Shown piece after piece: positions 42,450-52,689 of a DNA stretch of 64,000 bases. The notes below the pieces were generated by a model. It was not told where the DNA came from. It saw nothing but the letters and a program-made list of their open reading frames with translations, and made no database searches. The DNA lies in the NCBI GenBank assembly GCA_009829735.1, contig CM020618.1, positions 40,973,030-41,037,029 of the forward strand. Direction: 5' to 3'. The position numbers were made by a program, and so were the translations under genes. Source of the stretch: Pyropia yezoensis. Taxonomy: Eukaryota; Rhodophyta; Bangiophyceae; Bangiales; Bangiaceae. The first letter of the stretch is position 1; each line of letters begins with the position of its first letter.

Positions 42450-42724
42450 CTTGAGCTGCTTGGCGTGCTCGCGAAGGGCCGCTCCCGAAAAGCGTGGGAT
42501 GCCGCTGTCGCCGCCGAATCACACGCCCACGGTGTGACAACTTCAGGCATGAGGGCGACCGTTGGCCGAGGCGTCACCACCGCCACCGAGTTCCCGTTAG
42601 CCTTCAACCGCGCCTTGTATTCTGTCGACCTCGACAAGTAGTCGTCCTCGAGCCGGTCGAAGAATAGCTTCATGGATCGGGCCCCGTCCCCCTCTATGCT
42701 AGTGGAGGGGAGTGGGTCAAACAT

Positions 42725-45700
42725 CGTCGGCGACCGGAACCACGCGCAATGCGTTGCATCTACGATTTTTGCCCCTGCAACTGGTTGCAATCGTTGCAAT
42801 CCCCTGGAGCACAAACTGGTGCGACGACCACTGCTTTCCAGACTCCAGTGCTGCAATGCATGCATTCCTTTGAATTGCACTGTCGCTGGCTGTTCATTAG
42901 TGCAATGCAACGTTCTTACTTTACCTGGTGGCCACGCCTCTAAACGACTTGCGGATGACTGGAGATGAATAGGGTGTAGCCCCCAGCTCCGTCCAAACGA
43001 CCTCCCCCACAATAAGCATAGAGCGGCGCCATCGTAGAAATGACACTCCCAACCCGTCCGACAACGTGTTCCGGCGCTGCCAGTTCTCGTCGTCGGGGCG
43101 ATTCGCGCTCGAGCGACGTCCCCACACCCCGTCCACAGCTCAATAGGCAATGGCTACTTTGAGGCACTCCGTCACGGCCACGCAGTGCCCCGCGCCCATG
43201 CTCACGACCGAGCTGATTCACGGCAGAAAGCCTTTCCCTCGGCTCTGATTGTCTTCTTTCGCCATCAGAACAGCGGATCCTGCCACAAAATCTCACTCGA
43301 CCCACCTTGAGAATCACCGAACCCCCCTCAGAGCTCTCATACTGCCGGGTCCGAACGATTCTGCGGTCAAGTCAGAGCATAATCGACTTGGTACCGCCAA
43401 GACACAACAACAGCCCACTTCGTGACCTGACAAAGATACGTGATTTCCTTTCACCGTCCCGCCTCTAGGTACCGTGTGCCGTTCCCACCACACATTCCTG
43501 AAATTGCTCCCCGTCTTTGCTCAATCACGGCCTCAACAGGGCATCTTCACCGCCTTTTACCCCTTTTCGACGCGCTGGTGGATGCACGATACTACATCAC
43601 GGCTGAGTAACGCTCTAGATGGAGAGTAAGCGACAGGAAGAACACGCGTATCATGCAGTCTGATGCGAGCTACATCAGCAATGTTCAGAGCCGCGAGGGC
43701 CACTCCTTCCCGTTTCCGCGAGGTGCCCTGTTCGACGGCCGTGGTGCACGTCATGACCAAACCATAGCTACGCAAAGCCTGGAGCGAAAATGAAATGGAA
43801 GAAAAGCGACGGAAAGAAGGTGCTTATGACGCGCGCTGATGAAGGGCACAATACAAATGCTCACACCCGCACGCCCTCCCCCCCCGCGGCGCGCTGGCTT
43901 CCCTCCCCCACTCCGTCGGAAACCCCTCCCAATTCGCACCCGTCCTAAGTATGTGCGCTCCCCCCGCACACTCCCCCCTGACGGCGACCTGCCGCCCTCC
44001 GTCACTCCTCACTGCTTGTATCGCTGCTTCGCGCGCAACAAACACACATTCGGGCGCGTAGAGACGGCGCAGATCACACAGTTGCCTGGTCGCGCTCGCT
44101 GTGTGGTCGCTCTACCTGGCACGGCGAACTCCCGCTTTCGCAGACGGCACTGTATTCCATAAAAACTCCTTGATGCACACACGTGAAAATTATGAACGGT
44201 GAAGTAGATTTCAGGTATATCAAGAGTCCCGCGAGACACTCACGTGTTGTCCCTTCAGAACAAGTCTCAAGCGATACCGCGGTCCGACTGCCAAGTATGT
44301 ACACGTCCGAAAAGGAGGGATGCGTGCGCGCTCGGCTTTGTGGTTACCGTAATTTACCTCGGAAAAATCCCGCTGGTGTCCTCGTACTTCGGGACCCGTA
44401 CACGCTAATACCTTTCCAGTCCACATCGATTGTGTAAACAGAGAGGAGTGTGCTCAAAGACTTACAAAAATCTTTTTTCATAAGTTCGTTGTAAAGTCTC
44501 GAGCGGGCATGTCTCGGGGAAGGCATGCACACCCAATGCATGTCCTCGTGTCCAATCGGGTCGATCCGCCACCACATGTGGGCCCCCTGTATGACTCTCT
44601 GTGGCTGTGGTCGCTGCGGAGGCAATGGACAGTGGCTGCCCTCTGCCTCCCCCCTCTCCACCGCCACCCAGATCTGCGGGGGGGGTCGGCGGCTGCCACC
44701 GTTGCCAGCCACCGCGACTGCGACCGTCTCATTTTATTAAGCAACGCCTCACCTAATTCATATTTGAGAATGCGTCCAAGGGAGCTACTCCCCCGAGGCA
44801 TTAATTCGTTCGCAGACCTGGATAATACTGAATTCCATTCGCTCCCGCAACTCCGAGAGAAACTACGGAGGAAATCAGATACGAGATGGTTCGAATAGTC
44901 TTTCGCCCCTTTGCCCAATTTCGACAACCGACTTGAACTTGACTTCGCTTAGGAATCTGGCCCTATGATCACTGACATTCTTCGCTTCACTCCGAACGGC
45001 TTCAAGCCCATTTAAACCCTCTTGTCAAAATTCTTTTCACCTTTTCCCTTGCGGTACTTGTACACTATCTGTCTCTTGCTATTATTTAGCTGTAGATTAA
45101 GTTCTCTACCTCCTTAGGGCTGCATGCCCAAGCAACATTACCGATCATGATGTCACCGTAGCTCATCGCACACCGGGTCACAGACGGGGTCAACACCCTC
45201 TACGACACCCAATTCCAAACTGGATATATACCCGGCGCGACGCAGGTGACACCACTATACTACACAACCCGAAAACAGCAGCGATCCCCCTGTGGTTTTC
45301 AAGTTGCACTTTTCCCGTTTCGTTCGCCGCTGCCGAGGGAATCCGTCTTCGCTGCTCTTCTTCCGCTTAGTCATTTGCTCAGATTCAGCTGGTGGTCGTA
45401 CCTGACTTGAGATCGGGTTAGGGAAGAAGCACACTCGTCAAAAGCTGGCAGACGGTCAGGATAAGCGACAAATAATGTACCTCCCGCCCTCAAGCACGAC
45501 CCTCCGCTTTGTCGTGTGATAAGCTTTTTTTTTAGCACGCTTCAGAGCGCAACGCTCATGAGACGGCACCTGTCTCCACGTCAGGAAAACTGCATGGAAA
45601 GAAAACTCAGACGTTCATGCAATTAACCAACGCCACCTGGGTTGAAGACTACATCAGTGCATACCTACTGCAGACATTCACACCGACTTGAGACATGAAG

Positions 45701-46210
45701 CTTGAAACTCATGCTCAGTGACCTCCAGCGGGGAGCGATACGTTCTTCGGGCGATGCCATTCTCAAGAGAGAGGGGCCACAAAGCCCATCTCCAGCATTC
45801 AAGACCTTTACCAAGAAGGCAGGTACGTAGAAAGCCGATTGTTGTTATGTGTTGTCCTTCCTATCGACACGCAAGCAGGCATGCTCACCTCCTCATGGAG
45901 AGGAGCGCAACTTGCTTCGAAATATTAATCCATTCATGAAGGTCTCCTATCACATTAGTTATTGCAGTTGGCTGCGTTCTTCATCGTTGCCAGAACCGAG
46001 ATGTCTACCGCTAAGAGTCGTATTTCTGTTATTTTATGGGAACAGTCTTCCGATAAGCTCCTCAAGAAGGAAATTTTGGCAAGTAGTTCAGAAAAAACGT
46101 GTATATGACTTTGTCAGTCCATATGGGGCTCCGTTGGTGGCATCAACCCTGGGACGCGCGAGAATGTGCCGGGCCCGAAAGAGACGCCGTGGAGGGAAAA
46201 CGACGGACAC
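42725..46210. other. intergenic stretch right of the copia gag; no supported gene
   Basis: 42,725-42,900 (minus) is the block shared with 16.24-16.56 kb and may be the copia leader or LTR end. Beyond about 43,000 the base composition is more even and open frames are short. TATA-like patches occur (GGATATATACC at 45,222). A tRNA or known repeat was looked for and not seen. Confidence 0.45.
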
Positions 46211-46213
46211 TGC

Positions 46214-47235
46214 CTGAGGATACACTCCCTGTGGTGCCCTCACCTCCTCTGAATGGGAGTTTGCGCTCGGCTCAGAGGCCATGGAAGAGAGTGCTCGTGC
46301 TCCAAATGGCGACAAACAGGTTCTTTTTTTCAATTCTACCTGTACAGACGATTCTGTTCGCGTGTATTCGTGTCAATCTGATCCTTCCGCAGGCTTACCA
46401 ACGGAGCGAGTTTGTACCTCATTACGTGGGAGAACTTTCCACCCTTTACGGGCTCCCAATCCAGCGCCCACTTTTCAAGAGAATCTTCCTTACATACAAC
46501 GCTGCTTTCCCATAGACATTAGCAAGTGGGCCGTAGGGATTCGGCTGCGGATTTCTCGCTGCGCCAATCAACAAAACTTGAACGATCCGCCAGGGCGCTA
46601 CGTCGACTGCTGCGCCTGACGCTTTTACGTCAAGCAGCTGTGTTCGTTGACTGTTGGGTGTTCCCTCATTTTGACAACGCCGCAGCTGTTCATTTACGAC
46701 ACCGCTGCTCGCATTGACCACAGAACTAGTGCTTCTAGTATCGCTCTGTGCTCTCTTTCAGGCCGAAAATACTTCGTGTACGTTCATCCTACGGAAGGAG
46801 ACGTCAGGATTGCGCTAAGAACGCCTCCGAGCGCGCATCCACAAAACACGGAAACTTTGTGACGATTTCTCCTTCCTCCAAATGAAAAGATTCATGGAGC
46901 TTCTCAAGGCAACCGCTCAGGATGAGCTCAGCACACTTGCCGCAATCCAGAGATTTCATCGGAGCACTCAATGGAAGGGAGCGACGGGCGGTGTGAAGAA
47001 AAGGCAGGGGACGTATTCGGCACAAGCTGGTTGGGTCCGCATGCAAAGAATTGCTCGTTGTGCAATAATTGCAAGAATCTATCCCCAGTACAATTCACTT
47101 TCAAACGGATATCCGGGCCTTCCGACCCCAGACCATCGCGTAAAACTCGTTCAATGTATCAGTGTAGCGCGCGGGCTTCCCAGAACAACACTTCAGGGCT
47201 TAAAAGACTTGTTCTTGCCTAAATCTTCAATCTGA
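46214..47235 (+). other. possible multi-exon gene for a Cys-containing protein of unknown function
   Basis: Three plus-strand frames in a row read like real protein. 46,221-46,619 (first ATG 46,281) contains VLFFNSTCTDDSVRVYSC and ends GRYVDCCA. 46,764-46,861, preceded by an acceptor-like TCTCTTTCAG, reads GRKYFVYVHPTEGDVR. 46,971-47,222 has KNCSLCNNCKNLSPVQF. Spaced Cys residues suggest an extracellular or metal-binding protein. Minus-strand frames in the same interval look nearly as good, so strand and exon structure are unproven. No homologue is recognised. Confidence 0.3.
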
Positions 47236-47688
47236 TACAGGTCCGTAATCTCTCAAAAAAGACAAAAACGCAGTGCTGGCATATGCGCACCTATTTCGAA
47301 GGACGAGGGCTCGCTGATGAACGCAAATAAGTAGACAAATCACTCCACCAACTAAGAACCGCCATGCACCACCAAACAAAAATTGAGGAAGCAGCTTTCA
47401 CTCTTTCAATCATTCTTCTGTCCGGACCTGGTAAGCTTCTTTTGTTGAACAATCTAACCCGCAGGCTCCACTCCAGATGAGGCCCTTTCTTCAACACGTT
47501 CAAGATTCAGACCTTGGATCATACTCTTCCCAAAATCCACAGACTTTAGTGTTCTTCATTGCTGTGGTGGAGTCATGTAAAGGTGCCTCCGCCAATCCCC
47601 AGTCAGCGTCCTGCGCCGTAAAGACTACGACGGTATCTCATCGTCTTCGTCCCCTCACATTCGCTCTTGATCAATGAAATCATCTATC
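47236..47688. other. intergenic stretch, nothing recognised
   Basis: Even base composition, short frames only, bounded on the right by the M1 terminal repeat. Confidence 0.5.
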
Positions 47689-48135
47689 GCTGTTTTCCCA
47701 GATGTGGCCGAACCGAACAAGAACAACACTGCATGAACAATTGTTCGAGCCAGGTGCGTGCTGGCAGCTGAGGGCGAGCCAATCGCGTGGTTTAGGGGCC
47801 CGATCGCATGAAGCTGATGATTGGTTGCACCCACAGTTGGCGTCCTAACGATTGCTGATTGATCAAAACACTGTTGTTCTCTCGGCTGGGATCGCCGGAG
47901 ATTTCCCCCGCTCTGGAGCGCTCCTCTCCGGAGTAGTTGTCCAGTTTGCCTCGGGTGCCTGTGCACTCGGGTTCTCCCCTTCATGTGCTCGCGGTCCCGG
48001 GAGAGTCGCAGGTTGTACTAGTACTGCTCGCACAACAATGGAGGCCGGTGCGCAAGTCCAATTGGTCAGAAAGGCATCCTGTGAGGCATGTAATTGGTCA
48101 GTAGACTGTTGTTCTTGCACATATCCAGAATTTCA
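47689..48135. mobile_element. MITE, family M1, second copy
   Basis: The left end CTGTTTTCCCAGATGTGG...CAAGAACAACA mirrors the right end GTGAAATTCTGGATATGTG...CAAGAACAACA (reversed). The minus strand of its left part aligns with the interior of the 18,975-20,146 copy (TGTTTTGATCAATCAGC; CCAATCATCAG; CGATTGGC). It is about 447 bp with no coding capacity. CCAAT/ATTGG motifs recur at least six times. Confidence 0.65.
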
Positions 48136-49278
48136 CCTCCGACAATAAATTACGATTGCTTCCGACGATCCCTACTAATCATGACTTGGTCAGTACAAAC
48201 CATGAAAAGAGAGCCCCAGTATTATTTTTCTACTTAGTGCATACAAATTCGAGACACTTGCCTGCCTTAAACTCTTTGCATTTTTCACAGTGAACAGTCG
48301 GGCCGCGGGCAATCGCCCAAAGACAGTAGAGTCGCCGCCCACCGCGTCCGGACGCAAAGGCAGAAAATCCATAGTATTGCAAAGGGCATGTTTTAGCTTC
48401 TAGGAAGCAGGGGCGCAACGCCGTGCACAGGGCATGGCTGGCATGAAAAACTGACAAGTTCGGGAAATGTGAAGCAAATAATTACGAAAATACATGTCTT
48501 GGCGAAGCCCTCTGGAAAACCACGTAATTAATAAACCAGCCTTCCTCTGCACAACTTCACAAGAACTGCAGAATGTCTGCAGACTTCGTGTGTAAACGAG
48601 CAGCAACATCACGATCACGATGATGCGCGGCGATACTTGCCGTCTTAAGAGCGCAAGAGCTCAGGCATCGCGACGGACGTAAAGTGTTCCCGTCTGAGGC
48701 GCTCTACGGGACATTTTTTTGTCTGACTTCATTGATTTTGAGAATATGCCACAATTCGTAAATTAATCGATAGCTGGAAAATAAATCAGTGACTGTTTAC
48801 GAGTAGTTGCTGACAGATCAAAATCTTCACTTTCTCGATCAATATGAAGGGCACGCCGCTTTGCGTTGGAACAGAATTTAATTTGCATTAACATAACATA
48901 CGTTTGTTTTCACACCGCAGTACATGACAGCACGTCCAATCTTCATTGTCCGGACGGCTGATAGCGATGCAAGGCGCATTGTGATGTACTCAGGAGCCGG
49001 AGCGCGCGTGAGTGTGATGAAGAGAAGGTGGAAGCCCCTTGTACCGGTGGTGCGCCTAGTGATAAAGAGTGTTCCGAATGATCGCGGGTCGACGAAATCG
49101 ATTCCCAGGGCCACGCGCGTTTGATGATTTGCATGCCAAAAAAGTAACTAAAACGGATAAGAACGGAGTCGAAAAGATGACAACACGAAGAAATTGAGAC
49201 CAGCAAGCACTTCCGCATGGGATGTAAAATAATCTTTTGACAGCTCATGGGGTCCGGCGCAAGCTGTCGCAGTTGGAA
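48136..49278. other. AT-richer intergenic stretch, nothing recognised
   Basis: Locally AT-rich at 48,740-48,900. Frames are short and overlapping; 48,943-49,248 (minus, 101 codons) is the longest and has no motif. Confidence 0.5.
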
Positions 49279-49930
49279 CTAGGCTTGTGCTGCACGCCCC
49301 TTTCTCGGGGGTGTGCAGGTGTGACACTCCCTAAACACGTCTTAAGCACGCCCTCAAAAGTTCATCCCGCCCTGCACGCCCCAAGAACTTACCACATTTC
49401 TACCAGACGAATGCAAATTATGAACAAGCTCTGCCACCATTGACAGTTTCTTCGGGTGGTTGCTTGGGTAGCGCCGGACTTTTAAATACTGTCAGAGTCG
49501 GGCGTACTGGCTGCAGTCCCTCGTGGCGGCGCTCGTGGAGCAGACACGCCTGCTTTAGCCCCCACTGCGCCAAGAAAACGAGAAAGCAGACCGCGACGTC
49601 CGGCGCGACTGCCTCGAAGGCATCACGACAACCACGGCATGTGCGTGAGCTGGGCGCAGGCAATCCCAGACTGGATGCACGCAGCATTGCCTCCACCCGG
49701 TATACTGAACTCGATGGCCTCTTTGACTGGGCCCTTGTCGACCATGCAATTAGGGCTTCATTGCGCGATGCGAAGTATCAGAAAGTATGCAAGTCTTTTG
49801 ATAGTACGATCCCGCCTAAGTGCACGCCCCGAAATCTCGGGCGTGCAGGCGTGACACGCCCTAAAACACGCCTATTCCCGCCCGGGGCATGCAGCTTAGT
49901 GCACGCCCTGTGCGTGCAGCACAAGCCTAG
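49279..49930. mobile_element. non-autonomous element with 19-bp perfect inverted ends
   Basis: This 652-bp segment begins CTAGGCTTGTGCTGCACGC and ends with its exact reverse complement. Inside each end lies a direct repeat, TGCAGGTGTGACACTCCCTA (49,315) and TGCAGGCGTGACACGCCCTA (49,846). The central 350 bp encodes a weak plus frame (ELDGLFDWALVDHAIRASL) with no recognised domain. The target duplication is unclear. Confidence 0.7.
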
Positions 49931-51418
49931 TAGTAACCGCAATGGTCTGATTTGACGAGAGCGACGACAAGAGCAGCCTTGCAGCCACAAGCACTTAGTA
50001 ATAGCGAACAAGGTCGTCGTGTGCTTTGTCATGCACCCACTGCGGGTGCCGTGCGTCCGGCGACGCTGCAAGAAAGACAATAAAAAGTCAATAACTCACA
50101 ATATACTGGCGCACCCCCGGTAGGTCAACACCAGGTGGGTAAACGCGTACAGAGGCCAAGGAGCAATGACACTCGACGCTCACACTGCCGGGGTCATCTG
50201 TGCGCACCTGTACTAAGGCAGCGGTGCATTGCTCCTCGCACAGGCTTCGCACTTGGCACGGTCCCTCGTTTCCGCGTCCATCGCCCGCGCTGCTCACTGT
50301 CACTGTCTCGCGTGCGTCGGCAAGAGGTTCTTTCTCTGCAGCACCTAGCGGCCGGTGCGGCCTCATGCCCATGCAGCGCATGGCCACCGGCATCCCCCGC
50401 ACATCTGCCTGCACCTTAACCCACGAAGCGATAGAATTCACAGACTTTCGGGCCCTGCGAAAACGGACCGCCCCGTTGATGAGTGGTTGACTACGTCCCA
50501 CCTCCGCACCCAGTCAAGGGCGGTCTTGTAGTCTGGTGGATCATAAAATCGAGCTCCTCGGCCAGAGAAATCCCCGCGAAGCGCGTGCAGGAGCGTCCCG
50601 AAGAAATGTAAACAGATGCCAGTAGATACCATCGCCAGGAAGAAGAGAAGTATCCCCTGTCCGCAGACGCACCTTGTAAGTCTGATGCTTCAGTCTGCAT
50701 CAGGCCTCTGAAGCCCCTGTGGAGCCGTATGACTGGAAAACCTCTTAGCGTTTTTACTAGGTGTCCCCCACGGCCGCTTCTCCATCTTTCGACAAACCCC
50801 GTGCACACCGACCGTCATTCCATGCGGAGATATTGCGCTTGTATTTACGAAGATTTGCAGGCTGTTGTCGGGCGCGCACGCCATGACATCCTTGAGGTCC
50901 TGCACGAAGGTAGAAACCTCCCGAAGGCCACTCCCAACCCCCCTCGCGAACCGGACGAAGCACGGAACGGATCACTTGACGTAAAAGTTCTGGAACCGAA
51001 CTCCGAACCTAGTCAATTGTTGCCCGGTCTCACACCAAGCCCCTCTGCTCTCATGGGAGCCACACCATTGGGTGATATCAATGGGAGCCCCCCCGCGGTC
51101 ACAAGGGGGGGCTGAAAGCAAAAGCGAAGCTGTCCACAAGTCCAGGGAAAGCACGAATGAGAGACTTTAAGGAGTGGCATTTAAAACGCACCCGCCTGCA
51201 CAGGCAGCTGCCGCGCCGCCACGTCTGCCGCCGCCGCCGCCATACAGTCAATCCCCGACCATGTACCACCCCCGTATAAGCCCAGGTGGGCCTAAAACGA
51301 AGTGGCCGACAGTCTTCCACAGTCATTCAGAGCAGCGAGAGAGGCGCGGGCGGCTTTTCTGGGGCGATTGATTGGCGAGCACGCACCTGGCGTCACGGTG
51401 CCGGCAGCTGTATCCGCC
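49931..51418. other. intergenic stretch, no supported gene
   Basis: Overlapping frames up to 137 codons (50,088-50,501 minus; 50,729-51,115 plus) show no motif. A poly-pyrimidine/CCGCCG patch lies at 51,210-51,245. Confidence 0.45.
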
Positions 51419-52689
51419 TGACACCAGATTTTCACAACTCGCTTATGAGGGAAGGTTGCCAGGCTGCTTTTTTCTCGAAAAACATATTAGCGGACTCCGC
51501 AGCACCTCAGGAGTCCGGCCGTTATGTTCGTTTCTGCAGGCGATGCCTGGTTGCTGAGGAAAAAATGCACCCTCGTTTGGGGGGGTACACCAGTTTTTCA
51601 CAACTCTCGTTTACATATCAGGGCAGCCACCTGGGGCACTTCTTACAGAGATACAGTAGAGAAGACTTGATTGTATTTGTAGTCGTGGAGCATCTCTTCA
51701 CGCCCGTCGACCAATGAGAGCGAAGAGAGCTCAAGCAGCACGACCCCTTCGCGATCGTGACGTCCGGCATCACAGCCCCTGAGCTCCAAGAAGCATCCCC
51801 CCCTGCTCCGGGGTGGTTACGCGTCGCCCCCCCCGCCCCCCAACAGCGACGGAGCTCGCTGGGACTTGCGGCTGGTAGAGATGCTCGCCTGCTCCACGGG
51901 TAGCGCTTTGTGTCTGAAAGAACGCGGGAACAGATGCTCTTTTCCCACTTCAATGAGCCTGAAGATAGCACCTCCCTCGCCCCTCGCTGACAGCGACGCG
52001 TCCGTGAGGGAGGGTGGCCGTGCTGGGGAAAGCGTGGGGCAGACAGTTGTTGTGCAGCGGTGTGGGGCGCGCCCGCTGGCTCCCGCCAACACCCTATCGA
52101 GAACAGCCGGGGGGGGTTAAGGGGGGAAGGGAGGGAGGGTGAGGTCAAGCGGGAATAGGCGCTTGCGCCACCGTCAGCCCACTGCACCAAATAGAGAGGT
52201 CCTGGTAGGCCGGGACAGGCCCATAGACGTGTTCTGCTCTTCTGGTGACTCTGCCAAGGAGCTCAAACCCGGGATAGGAGGAGGAAGAGGGCAGCGAGGC
52301 ACAGGTGGGGCGAGCGGGACGCATGGATGCGTTGCAAAGAAGTCGGGTTCGGGCCAACCAGTCAGTCAGATGAGCGTTCTGGGGCGGTAATTAGAACCAA
52401 TTTGGCCTCCGCGAGAGCGCTCTCTATTCCGCCCGTGAGGCTTCAGTCGCGCACCTGTGCTCCTATTCCCTTCTTCTTTATATCGTTGAAGAGCCTGTGA
52501 GCTGGCACACCCAATGGTGTGACGCACGTACACCCCCTTGCACTGCATCATATTTTAGTACGAGTTGCCTTGCGGCTGCCGCCGAGTTCTGTGGCCGTTC
52601 GGAAGGGATTCTCATATGCAAACACTGTGGGTTTTCTATGTAAGCGGAAGTTGTGAAAAACTGGTGTCACTTATGAAAGACTGGTGTCA
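51419..52689. mobile_element. inverted-repeat-bounded segment
   Basis: TGACACCAGATTTTCACAAC (51,419) and ACACCAGTTTTTCACAACT (51,587) on the plus strand face ACACCAGTTTTTCACAACTT (minus, 52,668) and TGACACCAGTCTTTCATAAG (minus, 52,689). Two nested inverted ends about 1.1-1.27 kb apart suggest a non-autonomous DNA element, or two elements sharing ends. The interior has no convincing coding sequence. Its right end overlaps the last codons of the minus-strand frame ending at 52,671. Confidence 0.5.

Larger units (their letters stand above)
33109..42724 (-). mobile_element. Ty1/copia relic, split by gypsy B
   Basis: This is a minus-strand copia-type element. The first part of gag lies right of gypsy B (about 42,450-42,724, start MFDPLPSTSIEGD). 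Gag resumes left of it (about 34,920-35,078, KWKRRNKRALAEMLLAVKT). A zinc-knuckle-like KTPGHEIADCYRRKG follows at about 34,500, then a protease with VASGATHHL at about 34,320. Next is a GAG-pre-integrase segment (TWHRRYFHLGYGDV, about 33,890) and an integrase part (DLVHVD...LDGPREF, about 33,500-33,720). The order gag-protease-integrase is typical of copia. I recognise only these parts. It is broken in several places and is older than gypsy B. Confidence 0.75.

Noticed and set aside
42077-43150. 357-codon minus frame
   Set aside because: It reads from copia leader and gag through the insertion junction into the gypsy B LTR, so it is a chance fusion of two elements.
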